Assembly: GCF_000428765.1 (NCBI RefSeq)
Contig: NZ_AUAO01000002.1
Location: 496,001-560,000 of the forward strand
Reading direction: 5' to 3'
Length of the DNA stretch: 64,000 nucleotides
DNA from: Brevundimonas aveniformis DSM 17977
GTDB taxonomy: Bacteria > Pseudomonadota > Alphaproteobacteria > Caulobacterales > Caulobacteraceae
Below the pieces are notes generated by a model. It saw only the letters and a program-made list of their open reading frames with translations, was not told the DNA's origin and ran no database searches. A program made the translations under genes and the position numbers. Shown one piece after another: positions 55,370 to 63,612 of this stretch (position 1 is the first letter of the stretch; each line of letters starts with the position of its first letter).

Positions 55370-55957
55370 CTAGACCGTCGGCTTGAGGTTGACGACCTCG
55401 CCCTGGACTGCCGGTGCGGCGGGGGCCGCTGCCGGTGCCGCCGCCGGAGCGGCAGCCGGGCGGGCAGGAGCCGCGGCCTGACCCGGACGGTTCTGGAGGC
55501 AGCGTCCCTGGAAATAGGCACCGACTTCGATGGCCAGTTGTTCGTGGTTGATGTCCCCATCAACATAGGCGGTCGACATCAGCTTGACGGCCTTGCCGTT
55601 GACGGCCCCGACGACACGCCCTTTGACGTCGACGTTGTCGGCCTGGACGGTGCCTTCGACCGAGCCGGTATCACCGACGATCAGACGATTGACGCGGACA
55701 TCACCCTTGACCTGACCGTCGATGGTCAGTTCGCCCTCGCCGGAGATGTTGCCTTCAAAAACCAAGTCGCGAGCCAGAACCGACGCCCCACGGGCCGGGG
55801 TCGGCGGCGCGACCGGCGCGACAGCCGGCGCGGCGGCGACCTGGGCGGTCGCGGCACCGTTCTGTTGTCCCGGAGACGGCAAATCAGGCAGCGGCGGGAC
55901 CGGAACGTCGGAACGCGACTTGGGCTGCGGCGGATTATTCTTCGGCTTGTTGAACAT
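55370..55957 (-). CDS. Bactofilin family cytoskeletal protein
   Basis: 195 aa. Central bactofilin beta-helix domain (about 60-150) with GASVLARDLVFEGNISGEG and GQVKGDVRVNRLIVGDTG. N-terminal and Pro/Ala-rich C-terminal tails are disordered (PAAAPAAAPAAAPAAPAV). Bactofilins form non-nucleotide filaments that recruit wall enzymes, for example BacA in Caulobacter stalk growth. The first bases overlap the M23 gene by 23 bases, so they are cotranscribed. Confidence 0.93.
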   Translation of the reverse strand: MFNKPKNNPPQPKSRSDVPVPPLPDLPSPGQQNGAATAQVAAAPAVAPVAPPTPARGASVLARDLVFEGNISGEGELTIDGQVKGDVRVNRLIVGDTGSVEGTVQADNVDVKGRVVGAVNGKAVKLMSTAYVDGDINHEQLAIEVGAYFQGRCLQNRPGQAAAPARPAAAPAAAPAAAPAAPAVQGEVVNLKPTV

Positions 55958-57092
55958 AGTCTCCGGCTCTCATGAAACGGGCGGGGTTTTGGGGACGGCC
56001 ATCGACCCACACCTCATAGTGAAGATGTACGCCGGTTGAGCGGCCGGTCGAACCCATCGCGCCGATGCGCTGACCGATACCGACCCGTTGGCCGACGGCG
56101 ACGTTGAAGCCTTGCAGGTGCGCATAGCGGGTTTTGAACCCGCCGCCATGGTCGATCTCGACTGTGTTGCCGTAGCCATTGCGGACACCTGCGAAGGACA
56201 CCACCCCGGGCGCGGTTGCCCGGATCGGCGTCATGTAGGGTCCTGCAAAATCCTGACCACGATGAACGGCCGGGCGACCACTGAACGGATCGAACCGAAC
56301 ACCGAAGCTGGAGGTCTGACGCACGCCCGTTGCAGGCCGCCCAAACGGCAGGTGCTCGGCGGTATCAGCAAGGGTTCTCATCTCCGAGAGATCGTCAGCC
56401 GCCGCCTGGATGCGGGCCGCAAAGGCTTCATCTACATCGAGAATTGTCGCCAAAGCCTCGGGGTCGTTGGCCTCGACCAAGGGGCCACCCAGCGAGTCCG
56501 GTGATCCAGCATAGGCGGCAGGGTTCAGGCCGGCCAGACGGAAGGCGAGGCGCAGACGCTCGGCCCGGCTATCGGCGAAGGTCTGGGCTCTCGAGATGAG
56601 ACGCTCCTGATCCATCTGTACCGAAACGAGACGGGCAACCGGGGCTTGGTCGGGATCCTGGGACACGGCGGGGCGCAGGGCCTCTTCAGCGCCGTCAACA
56701 CCCCGGAACAGGGTCATGACCTGGGTAAGGGCGGCGTGGCGACGCTCGACCGTATGCGCCAGATCATCGATCGAGCCGGACGTCGCCGTCATTCGGGCCA
56801 CGGCGCTGTCGAGACGAGCCTGGAGGTCAGCGTTCATGCGCTCAGCCGAGGCGCGGGCACGATGCACGTCGCGTTCAGCGGTGAAGGTGGTGACAGCTCC
56901 CCACACGGTCCCCGCAGTGGTCATAAGGCACCAGGCCCCCAGAACGACCGCGCCGCAGGTCATCAGGATCTGTTTTCGAGGAGTCAGGACGCGACCGGTG
57001 ATTTCACCGTCAGGGGTGCGGACGAAGACGTGCCGCTCAGGAAACCGGCGTTCAAAGAACCGGTGAATTCTGCCCTTGGTACGCTTGACCAT
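55935..57092 (-). CDS. M23 family metallopeptidase, membrane-anchored
   Basis: 385 aa. One membrane segment (about 42-68: ILMTCGAVVLGAWCLMTTAG), a coiled-coil region (about 80-140), and a C-terminal LytM/M23 domain with HRGQDFAGP and HLHYEVWVDGR (zinc ligands present). DUF5930-type N-terminus by position. It cuts peptidoglycan crosslinks and is coupled to the bactofilin gene, as in the bactofilin/M23 pairs of other alphaproteobacteria. Start 57092 (MVKRTKG) is preferred over 57161. Confidence 0.93.
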   Translation of the reverse strand: MVKRTKGRIHRFFERRFPERHVFVRTPDGEITGRVLTPRKQILMTCGAVVLGAWCLMTTAGTVWGAVTTFTAERDVHRARASAERMNADLQARLDSAVARMTATSGSIDDLAHTVERRHAALTQVMTLFRGVDGAEEALRPAVSQDPDQAPVARLVSVQMDQERLISRAQTFADSRAERLRLAFRLAGLNPAAYAGSPDSLGGPLVEANDPEALATILDVDEAFAARIQAAADDLSEMRTLADTAEHLPFGRPATGVRQTSSFGVRFDPFSGRPAVHRGQDFAGPYMTPIRATAPGVVSFAGVRNGYGNTVEIDHGGGFKTRYAHLQGFNVAVGQRVGIGQRIGAMGSTGRSTGVHLHYEVWVDGRPQNPARFMRAGDYVQQAEE

Positions 57093-57341
57093 TACTCTAC
57101 CACCCCACAACCCGTCGAAATCATATGCAGCAAGTAGCCGCAAATGCGCAAGGGTGTTCACCTTCCGTTAACCACGATGAACGGATGACAACGCGAAATG
57201 GTTAGCTCACGGCCGATTTCTCGCGCGATAGGGGAATGAGCAACGAATCTAGATCGAATCCATGAAACCGATATTTCAGTGTGTATTCGAAGAGAAACAG
57301 ATCTTCCGATACAAGATCAAAGGTTCATTCATTTGGATTTT

Positions 57342-57806
57342 CTACAGGCGTGTGGCGGCCACCAAAACCTCGGTCGCATGGCCCTTGACCGAGACCTTTC
57401 GCCACACCCTGGCCAGCCGGCCATCTGGCCCGACGAGGGCTGTTGCCCGCTCAATGCCCATGTAGGTGCGGCCATAAAGCTGCTTCTGGACCCAGACGCC
57501 CCAGGCCTCTGTCACCGTTCCGGCCTCATCAGAGCCGAGCAGGACGGTCAGGCCGTGTTTGGCTCGAAACCGGGCTAACTTCTTCACCGGGTCGCGCGAA
57601 ACGCCGATCACCTGGACACCCAGCTTGTCAAAGTCAGGCTTGAGCGCGGAGAAATCCTGGCTCTCGACCGTACAGCCGGGGGTGTCGGCCTTGGGGTAGA
57701 AGAAGACCACGACGGGGCCGCCGGCGCGGGCCAGATCGAACTGGCCGCCATCGTCGGTCGGGAGGTGAAGGGCAGGGGCCTTCAGGCCCTCGGTCAATTC
57801 GGTCAT
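57342..57806 (-). CDS. bcp: Thioredoxin-dependent thiol peroxidase (Bcp/PrxQ)
   Basis: 154 aa. Peroxidatic Cys45 in ADTPGCTVESQDF. The resolving cysteine at +5 seen in E. coli Bcp (CTVQAC) is absent, so this looks like a 1-Cys type. Reduces hydroperoxides. The ATG overlaps the tyrS stop by one base (TGATG), so translation is coupled. Confidence 0.95.
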   Translation of the reverse strand: MTELTEGLKAPALHLPTDDGGQFDLARAGGPVVVFFYPKADTPGCTVESQDFSALKPDFDKLGVQVIGVSRDPVKKLARFRAKHGLTVLLGSDEAGTVTEAWGVWVQKQLYGRTYMGIERATALVGPDGRLARVWRKVSVKGHATEVLVAATRL

Positions 57807-59074
57807 CAGACGGGCCTCACCAGCACGATCTTTTTCTTGCCTGCCCCGAGCTTGAGCACGCCGTCGCCCGTCAGGTCGGCCTCAGTCAGGAGTTGAGCTC
57901 CGTCGGTGATCGGTGCGTCGTTCAGGCGCAAACCTCCGCCCTGGGCCAGTCGCCGGGCCTCCCCGTTGGATTGGGTCAGCCCAGCCTTGGTGGTGACGGC
58001 GGCGATCATGGCGCCGATGACCTCGTCACGCGGCAGTTCGACGGTCGGCAGGTCAGCCGAAAGCTGCCCCTTTTCGAAGGCGCTTTCGGCGGCGGCCCGC
58101 GCCGTTGTCGCCGCCTCAGCCCCATGCAGCATCGTTGTGGCCGCGTCGGCCAGGGCCTTCTTGGCGTCGTTGATTCCGGCACCTTCGAGGGCTTCCAACG
58201 CCGCGATCTCGTCCAGCGGCAGGTCGGTGAACAGGCGCAGGAACCGGCCCACGTCGGCGTCGTCGGCATTGCGCCAGAACTGCCAGTAGTCATAGGGGCT
58301 GAGCTGTTCGGCATTCAGCCAGATGGCCCCTTGCGCCGTCTTGCCCATCTTGCCGCCCGAGGCCGTGGTCAACAGCGGCGTGGTCAGGCCGAAGGCCGAC
58401 TTCTGATCGACCCGCCGCACCAGATCGACCCCGGAGGTGATATTGCCCCACTGGTCCGAGCCGCCCATTTGCAGGGTCACATTGTGGCGGCGGTTCAGCT
58501 CGAGGAAGTCGACCGACTGCATCAGCATGTAGTTGAATTCCAGGAACGACATCGGCTCCTCGCGTTCCAGCCGGATACGCACGGAATCGAACGCCAGCAT
58601 CCGGTTGACCGTGAAGTGCGTGCCGTAGTCGCGCAGGAACTGAACGTAGCCGTAGGTCGACAGCCACTCGTCGTTGTCGATCAGAAGCGCGTCGGTCGGC
58701 CCGTCGCCGAAGGTCAGGAATTTCTCGAACACCGTCTTGATCGAGGCAATGTTGGCTTGGATCGTTTCGTCGCTGAGGTGCGGGCGCGAGGCGTCTTTGC
58801 CGGTCGGGTCGCCGACCTTGGTGGTACCGCCGCCCATGATGACGACGGGGCGATGACCGGCCTGCTGGAGGCGGCGCAGCATCATGATCTGGATCAGGCT
58901 GCCGACATGTAACGACGGGGCCGTCGCGTCGAAGCCGATATAGGCCGAGACAATGCCGGCCGACGCCGCCTCATCCAGCTCAGCAGGATGGGTGATCTGA
59001 TGGATGTAACCGCGGGCCTGAAGGGTTTTCAGGAAATCGGACTTGAAATCTGGGTCGGTCTTTGGGGAGGTCAT
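57806..59074 (-). CDS. tyrS: Tyrosyl-tRNA synthetase
   Basis: 422 aa, class Ic. HVGS at 56-59 (SLHVGSLIQI), KMSKS-like KMGKTAQGAIW, and a C-terminal S4 RNA-binding domain (EARRLAQGGGLRLND). Charges tRNA-Tyr. First gene with bcp downstream. A perfect palindrome lies upstream (59153-59173). Confidence 0.97.
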   Translation of the reverse strand: MTSPKTDPDFKSDFLKTLQARGYIHQITHPAELDEAASAGIVSAYIGFDATAPSLHVGSLIQIMMLRRLQQAGHRPVVIMGGGTTKVGDPTGKDASRPHLSDETIQANIASIKTVFEKFLTFGDGPTDALLIDNDEWLSTYGYVQFLRDYGTHFTVNRMLAFDSVRIRLEREEPMSFLEFNYMLMQSVDFLELNRRHNVTLQMGGSDQWGNITSGVDLVRRVDQKSAFGLTTPLLTTASGGKMGKTAQGAIWLNAEQLSPYDYWQFWRNADDADVGRFLRLFTDLPLDEIAALEALEGAGINDAKKALADAATTMLHGAEAATTARAAAESAFEKGQLSADLPTVELPRDEVIGAMIAAVTTKAGLTQSNGEARRLAQGGGLRLNDAPITDGAQLLTEADLTGDGVLKLGAGKKKIVLVRPV

Positions 59075-59152
59075 GTCGGCTCCGTTAGCAGGGAAGCCGG
59101 CGTCCGTCAGGTGGGGAATGCGCCGGCAAATGCGGCGCAGGGGTTCGCGGGC

Positions 59153-59173
59153 CGCTCGCTAGATCAGCGAGCG
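59153..59173. promoter_or_regulatory. Palindrome in the tyrS / DOMON-gene promoter region
   Basis: CGCTCGCT and AGCGAGCG around AGATC, next to AT-rich GATAATAG. It lies in the 192-bp gap between divergent genes. It could be an operator or a leader hairpin of tyrS. Confidence 0.45.
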
Positions 59174-59266
59174 ATAATAGAGGCGGGTCTGGGACCGGGG
59201 AGCGAACATGAGGAATCCCTATGCCGCCCAGTTGACCGGCGTCAAGCGGAAGGCCACCACGGGGCC

Positions 59267-59812
59267 ATGACTGTCACGCTTGCGCCCTTTCCAGGATCGA
59301 CCGCCCCGGATCTGACGATTTCCGTCATGGCGTCGCGGCCCCGGCCGTCGAGCCTGAAGCTGGACTACGAGGTCGGCGGCGACGTTGCGGCGGTGAAAGT
59401 CCCCGGCTTCGTCAAGCGGGCGCGGGCCGATGAGCTGTGGCGGACGACCTGTTTCGAGGCCTTCGTGGCGCGGCCCGACGGCGGCTATGTCGAGATCAAC
59501 CTGTCGCCCTCGGGCTTCTGGGCGGTCTATGGCTTTGACGGCTACCGCGAGGGGATGACGCCGCTGGACGGGGTCGAGGTTCGCGACAGTGAGCGGGCGC
59601 ATGACGCGACCTGGATCGCGCGCACGGTCACGCTCGATCTGGATCGGCTGGGGTTGCCCATCGACCAGCCGTGGCGGATCGCCCTGTCCACCGTCATCGA
59701 AACCGCCGATGGCGCGATCTCCTATTGGGCCTTAGCGCATCCTTCGGATAAGCCGGACTTTCACCATCCCGACTCGTTCGTTCTGGAGCTGCCCCCCATG
59801 GAAAGCCAATGA
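59267..59812 (+). CDS. DOMON-like domain protein
   Basis: 181 aa, beta-sandwich DOMON-like by its pattern: SLKLDYEVGGDVAAVKVP, ELWRTTCFEAFVARPDGGYVEINLSPSGFWAVYGFDGYREG. DOMON folds bind heme or sugars. There is no signal peptide, so probably cytoplasmic. ATG 59267 is used. Overlaps the DUF1343 gene by four bases, a three-gene operon with the transporter. Confidence 0.85.
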   Translation: MTVTLAPFPGSTAPDLTISVMASRPRPSSLKLDYEVGGDVAAVKVPGFVKRARADELWRTTCFEAFVARPDGGYVEINLSPSGFWAVYGFDGYREGMTPLDGVEVRDSERAHDATWIARTVTLDLDRLGLPIDQPWRIALSTVIETADGAISYWALAHPSDKPDFHHPDSFVLELPPMESQ

Positions 59813-61011
59813 AGTTCGGCATCGATCGCCTGCTTGCCGAACCCGAGCTGCGCGCGGCGCTCAAGGGCAAGCGGGTCGCGCTGCTGGGGCACCCGGCCTC
59901 GGTCACGGCGGACCTGACCCATTCGATGGATGCGCTGGTGGCCTGCCCGGACATAAACCTGACCGCCGCCTTCGGGCCGCAGCATGGGATGAAGGGCGAT
60001 CTCCAGGACAATATGATGGAGACGGAGGACGAGACGGATCCGATCCACGGCATTCCGATCTTCAGCCTCTATGGCGAGGTGCGCCGTCCGACCGGCCAGT
60101 CGATGGGGACGTTCGACGTCATCCTGATCGACCTGCAGGACCTGGGCTGTCGCATCTACACCTTCGTGACGACGCTGCTCTATGTGCTGGAGGCCGCCGC
60201 CGAGCACGGCAAGGAGGTCTGGGTGCTGGATCGGCCCAATCCGGCCGGGCGACCGGTCGAGGGCACGATCCTCAGGCCCGGCTGGGAGAGCTTCGTCGGG
60301 GCCGGGCCCATGCCGATGCGCCACGGCATGACCCTGGGCGAGATGGGCCGCTGGTTCATCGACCACTTCAAGCTGGATGTGGCCTATCGCGTCATCGAGA
60401 TCGAGGGCTATGACCCTGACGCCGGACCGGGTTTCGGCTGGCCGCTGAATGAGCGGGTCTGGATCAACCCCAGCCCCAATGCGCCGAACCTGTTCATGGC
60501 GCGCGACTACGCCGGAACGGTGATGCTGGAGGGCACGACGCTGTCGGAAGGGCGCGGCTCGACCCGGCCGCTGGAGCTGTTCGGAGCGCCGGACATCGAT
60601 GCGCGGGCGGTGATCACCGAGATGCAGCGGCTGGCCCCGCAGTGGCTGGACAGCTGTGTGCTGCGGGATTGCTGGATCCTGCCGACCTTCCACAAGCACG
60701 CGGGCCAGCTGTGTTCGAGCGTCCAGATCCACACCGAGGGGCCGGCCTATGACCATTTCGCCTTCCAGCCCTGGCGGGTCCAGGCGCTGGGTTTCAAGGC
60801 GATCCGCAGCCTCTATCCCGACTACGATCTGTGGCGGGACTTCCCGTATGAGTACGCCTTCGGCAAGCTGCCGATCGATGTGATCAACGGCTCGCCGATC
60901 CTGCGTGAATGGGTGGATGATGCGGGGGCTGATGCGGGTGATCTGGACGCGGTGGCCAGGCCGGACGAGGCGGCCTGGGTCGAGACCCGGCGGCCCCATC
61001 TGATCTACTGA
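59809..61011 (+). CDS. DUF1343 protein, NamZ-type exo-beta-N-acetylmuramidase
   Basis: 400 aa. Family motifs: KRVALLGHPASVTADLTH, FGPQHGMKGDLQDNM, DLQDLGCRIYTFVTTLL, VLDRPNPAGR, and LSEGRGSTRPLELFGAP. NamZ of Bacillus (GH171) trims MurNAc from peptidoglycan fragments and is secreted. This one has no signal peptide (MKFGIDRLLAEPELR), so it would act in the cytoplasm, perhaps on imported muropeptides. That is an inference. Ends in a TGATG overlap with the transporter. Confidence 0.9.
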   Translation: MKFGIDRLLAEPELRAALKGKRVALLGHPASVTADLTHSMDALVACPDINLTAAFGPQHGMKGDLQDNMMETEDETDPIHGIPIFSLYGEVRRPTGQSMGTFDVILIDLQDLGCRIYTFVTTLLYVLEAAAEHGKEVWVLDRPNPAGRPVEGTILRPGWESFVGAGPMPMRHGMTLGEMGRWFIDHFKLDVAYRVIEIEGYDPDAGPGFGWPLNERVWINPSPNAPNLFMARDYAGTVMLEGTTLSEGRGSTRPLELFGAPDIDARAVITEMQRLAPQWLDSCVLRDCWILPTFHKHAGQLCSSVQIHTEGPAYDHFAFQPWRVQALGFKAIRSLYPDYDLWRDFPYEYAFGKLPIDVINGSPILREWVDDAGADAGDLDAVARPDEAAWVETRRPHLIY

Positions 61012-61964
61012 TGCCCCGGGCACGGCTGCTCGGCGTCGCCTGTGGGGTCGGGTCGGGGGCCTTGTGGGGGCTGGTGTTTCTGGCGCCCAAGCTGGTTCCA
61101 GAAGCCTCGCCGATGGCCATGGCGGCGGGGCGGTATCTGGCCTATGGCCTGCTGGCCCTCATGCTGGTCCTGCCAAGGTGGAAAGCGGCGACGGCGGCTC
61201 TGGATGCGGCGGCATGGCGCGGGCTGGTCTGGCTGAGCCTGGCGGGGAACATCGTCTATTTCTGCCTGCTGGTGGTCGGGGTGCATCTGGCGGGCGTCGC
61301 GGCCTCGGCCCTGATCGTCGGAATGGTGCCGGTGGCGGTGATCCTGTGGGGTCTGCGCGACCCGCAAGCGGTCCCGGTCGGCACGCTGATCCTGCCCCTG
61401 CTGCTGGCCGCCGGGGCGGTCGGATTGATCGGCTGGGACGCCTTGCAAAGGCCGGACGCCCACGCGGTCGGGGTCTGGGAGGCGATCATCGGTCTGGCCT
61501 GCGCGCTCGGTGCCCTGGTCGCCTGGTCGGTCTATGCGATCGGCAACGCCCGCTGGCTGGCCCGCAACGACCGGGTCAGCGCCCAGGACGGGTCGCTCTT
61601 GACCGGGGTGGTGACCGGTGCGCTGGCGATCCTGCTGGTCCCGGTGGCCCTGCTGGCGCCCGGGCAGGCCTGGGACGGCGAGGTCTGGCGGCGATTTCTG
61701 ATGGTCAGCGCGGCTGTGGCGCTGGGGGCCTCGATCCTCGGCAACGCCCTGTGGAACCGGGCCAGCCAGTTGATGCCGCTGACGATGCTGGGCCAGATGA
61801 TCGTCTTCGAGACCCTGTTCGCCCTGGTCTATGGGTTTGTCTATGAGGGCCGCTGGCCGAGCGGGATCGAGGGTCTGGCCATCGTCATGATGGTGGTCTC
61901 GGTCATCTGGTGCGTCCGGGCGCACAGGCCCGCGGCAGTGCTTGTGGCCGAGGGCGACCGCTGA
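61011..61964 (+). CDS. DMT/EamA family transporter
   Basis: 317 aa, ten membrane segments in two EamA repeats (VGSGALWGLVFLAPKLV and ALGALVAWSVYAIGNARW; second ASQLMPLTMLGQMIVFETLF). Substrate unknown. Translationally coupled to the NamZ-like gene, which hints at transport of a product or substrate of that enzyme. Confidence 0.9.
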   Translation: MPRARLLGVACGVGSGALWGLVFLAPKLVPEASPMAMAAGRYLAYGLLALMLVLPRWKAATAALDAAAWRGLVWLSLAGNIVYFCLLVVGVHLAGVAASALIVGMVPVAVILWGLRDPQAVPVGTLILPLLLAAGAVGLIGWDALQRPDAHAVGVWEAIIGLACALGALVAWSVYAIGNARWLARNDRVSAQDGSLLTGVVTGALAILLVPVALLAPGQAWDGEVWRRFLMVSAAVALGASILGNALWNRASQLMPLTMLGQMIVFETLFALVYGFVYEGRWPSGIEGLAIVMMVVSVIWCVRAHRPAAVLVAEGDR

Positions 61965-61998
61965 GCGAAGAATGCGGGAATTTGCACTCTGAAAACAC

Positions 61999-62024
61999 AG
62001 TGCACTAAGTGCAATAAGTGCACT
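61999..62024. promoter_or_regulatory. Two AGTGCACT palindromes, 18 bp centre to centre
   Basis: Both AGTGCACT (61999-62006 and 62017-62024) are self-complementary, with a related AAGTGCAA between. They lie in the 199-bp gap between the transporter gene and rnhB (convergent). No regulator is close. An operator remains possible. Confidence 0.4.
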
Positions 62025-62163
62025 ATTTCGCGCCGGTCCTGGTCGTCAGATCGAGAAGAGCAGTCCGCTCCAACCCCATACACCAAAAGCCTCCGGCATC
62101 ATCGCCTGACCTCCTGACCGTCACAGGATAGGTCCGTTCGAGGGTGCGGGGATAAACGACCTT

Positions 62164-62778
62164 TCAGATCAGTGCGCGCTGTTCAATCAGCGCCCGGATC
62201 GGGGCGAAGCTGCGCCGATGGATCGGGCAGGGGCCGAGGCGGTTGAGCGCCGCGACGTGGATGGGAGCGTGATAGCCCTTGTGGCCGGCGAAGCCGTAGC
62301 CGGGGAACTCTGCATCGGCCTCGATCATCAGCCGGTCGCGGGCCTGTTTGGCGAGGATGGAGGCGGCGGCGATAGAGGCGGATTTGCTGTCGCCCTTGAC
62401 CAGCGGCTCCGTCGGGCAGGGCAGGTCAAACCGGTAGTTGCCGTCGACCAGGGCGAAGGCGGCGGGCGTGGCCAGCCCCTCGACCGCGCGGCGCATGGCC
62501 AGGCCGGTGGCCTTGAGGATGTTCAGCCGATCGATCTCCTCCACAGAGGCGAAGGCGACCGACCAGGCGACGGCGCGGGCCTTGATCTCGGCCTCCAGCG
62601 CGATGCGGCGGGCCTCGGTGAGCTTTTTGGAATCGTCCAGGCCCTCGGGGACGTCGGCCGGATCGAGGATGACGGCGGCGGCGGAAACGGGACCTGCCCA
62701 CGGTCCGCGCCCGGCCTCGTCGACGCCGCAGACGGGCGCGGGGTGGCGGGATTCGAAGCTGAGGGAGGGCTTGGTCAT
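62164..62778 (-). CDS. rnhB: Ribonuclease HII
   Basis: 204 aa. Catalytic acids at Asp20-Glu21 in [13 protein letters not shown] and a further Asp in [21 protein letters not shown] and [17 protein letters not shown] are typical. Removes RNA primers and single ribonucleotides. The ribosome site GGAGAAGG comes from the intergenic repeat that starts directly upstream. Confidence 0.96.
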   Translation of the reverse strand: MTKPSLSFESRHPAPVCGVDEAGRGPWAGPVSAAAVILDPADVPEGLDDSKKLTEARRIALEAEIKARAVAWSVAFASVEEIDRLNILKATGLAMRRAVEGLATPAAFALVDGNYRFDLPCPTEPLVKGDSKSASIAAASILAKQARDRLMIEADAEFPGYGFAGHKGYHAPIHVAALNRLGPCPIHRRSFAPIRALIEQRALI

Positions 62779-62782
62779 GCGT

Positions 62783-62952
62783 CCTTCTCCCCTTGAGGGA
62801 GAAGGTGGCCGAGCGCAGCGAGGTCGGATGAGGGGTGGACGACTGGTTCCGTTTGAGCTTGTCCGCAGCGTCCACGGAATCGGACAGGTTTGCGCGACCC
62901 CTCATCCGTCAGTCCTTCGGACTGCCACCTTCTCTCGCAAGGGAAGAAGGCT
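62783..62952. repeat. Intergenic palindromic repeat pair
   Basis: Arms 62783-62836 and 62897-62952 are inverted copies of each other: CCTTCTCCCCTTGAGGGAG with GGATGAGGGGT on the left, and the reverse complement on the right. This is a common intergenic repeat of such genomes. Between tag and rnhB (both minus), it also supplies the rnhB ribosome site. Confidence 0.75.
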
Positions 62953-62968
62953 GTCGCAGCTCGACCCA

Positions 62969-63547
62969 TCATCGCCTCAGCGCCTTCACCGCTTCGTGCC
63001 GGTGGCACGGCGTGACGTGGTCGTTGACCATGCCGACGGCCTGCATGAAGGCATAGACGATCACGGGGCCGCAGAAGTTGAAGCCGCGGGCCTTGAGGGC
63101 CTTGGACATGGCGACGGACTGGGGCGTCTGGGTCGGGACCTCGGCCAGGGAGGCCCACTGGTTCTGGATCGGCGCGCCGTCGACGAAGCTCCACAGCCAG
63201 GCGGAGAAGTCCTCGCCGTTGTCGGCCATTTCGCACCAGATCTGGGCCCCGCGAATGGCGGCGTCGATCTTGGCGTTGGAGCGGACGATGCCGGCGTCGC
63301 CCATCAGCCGGGCGCGGTCGGCCTCGCCATAGAGGGCGACCTTGCGTGGATCGAAGCCGTCGAAGGCGGCGCGAAAGGCCTCGCGCTTTCTCAGGATGGT
63401 GATCCAGGCCAGGCCCGCCTGGAAACCGTCGAGCACCAGCTTCTCCCACAGGGCGCGGGCGTCATACTCGGGCACACCCCAGTCGGTGTCGTGATAGGCG
63501 ACGTAGAGCGGGTCGGTCCCGCACCAGCCACAGCGCGATTCGGTCAT
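62969..63547 (-). CDS. tag: DNA-3-methyladenine glycosylase I
   Basis: 192 aa. Removes 3-methyladenine from DNA. Conserved: RCGWCGTDPLYVAYHDTDWG (zinc Cys and His), WITILRKREAFRAAFDGFD, and FNFCGPVIVYAFMQAVGMVNDH. The N-terminus MTESRCGWCG at 63547 is chosen; a longer frame adds a low-quality extension. Upstream of rnhB on the same strand. Confidence 0.95.
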   Translation of the reverse strand: MTESRCGWCGTDPLYVAYHDTDWGVPEYDARALWEKLVLDGFQAGLAWITILRKREAFRAAFDGFDPRKVALYGEADRARLMGDAGIVRSNAKIDAAIRGAQIWCEMADNGEDFSAWLWSFVDGAPIQNQWASLAEVPTQTPQSVAMSKALKARGFNFCGPVIVYAFMQAVGMVNDHVTPCHRHEAVKALRR

Positions 63548-63612
63548 GGGTGGAGCTTGCCAGATCGCGGCATCGGAGGTGAAGTGACGCTCGACCAAGA
63601 GCGGAGAGTTCG

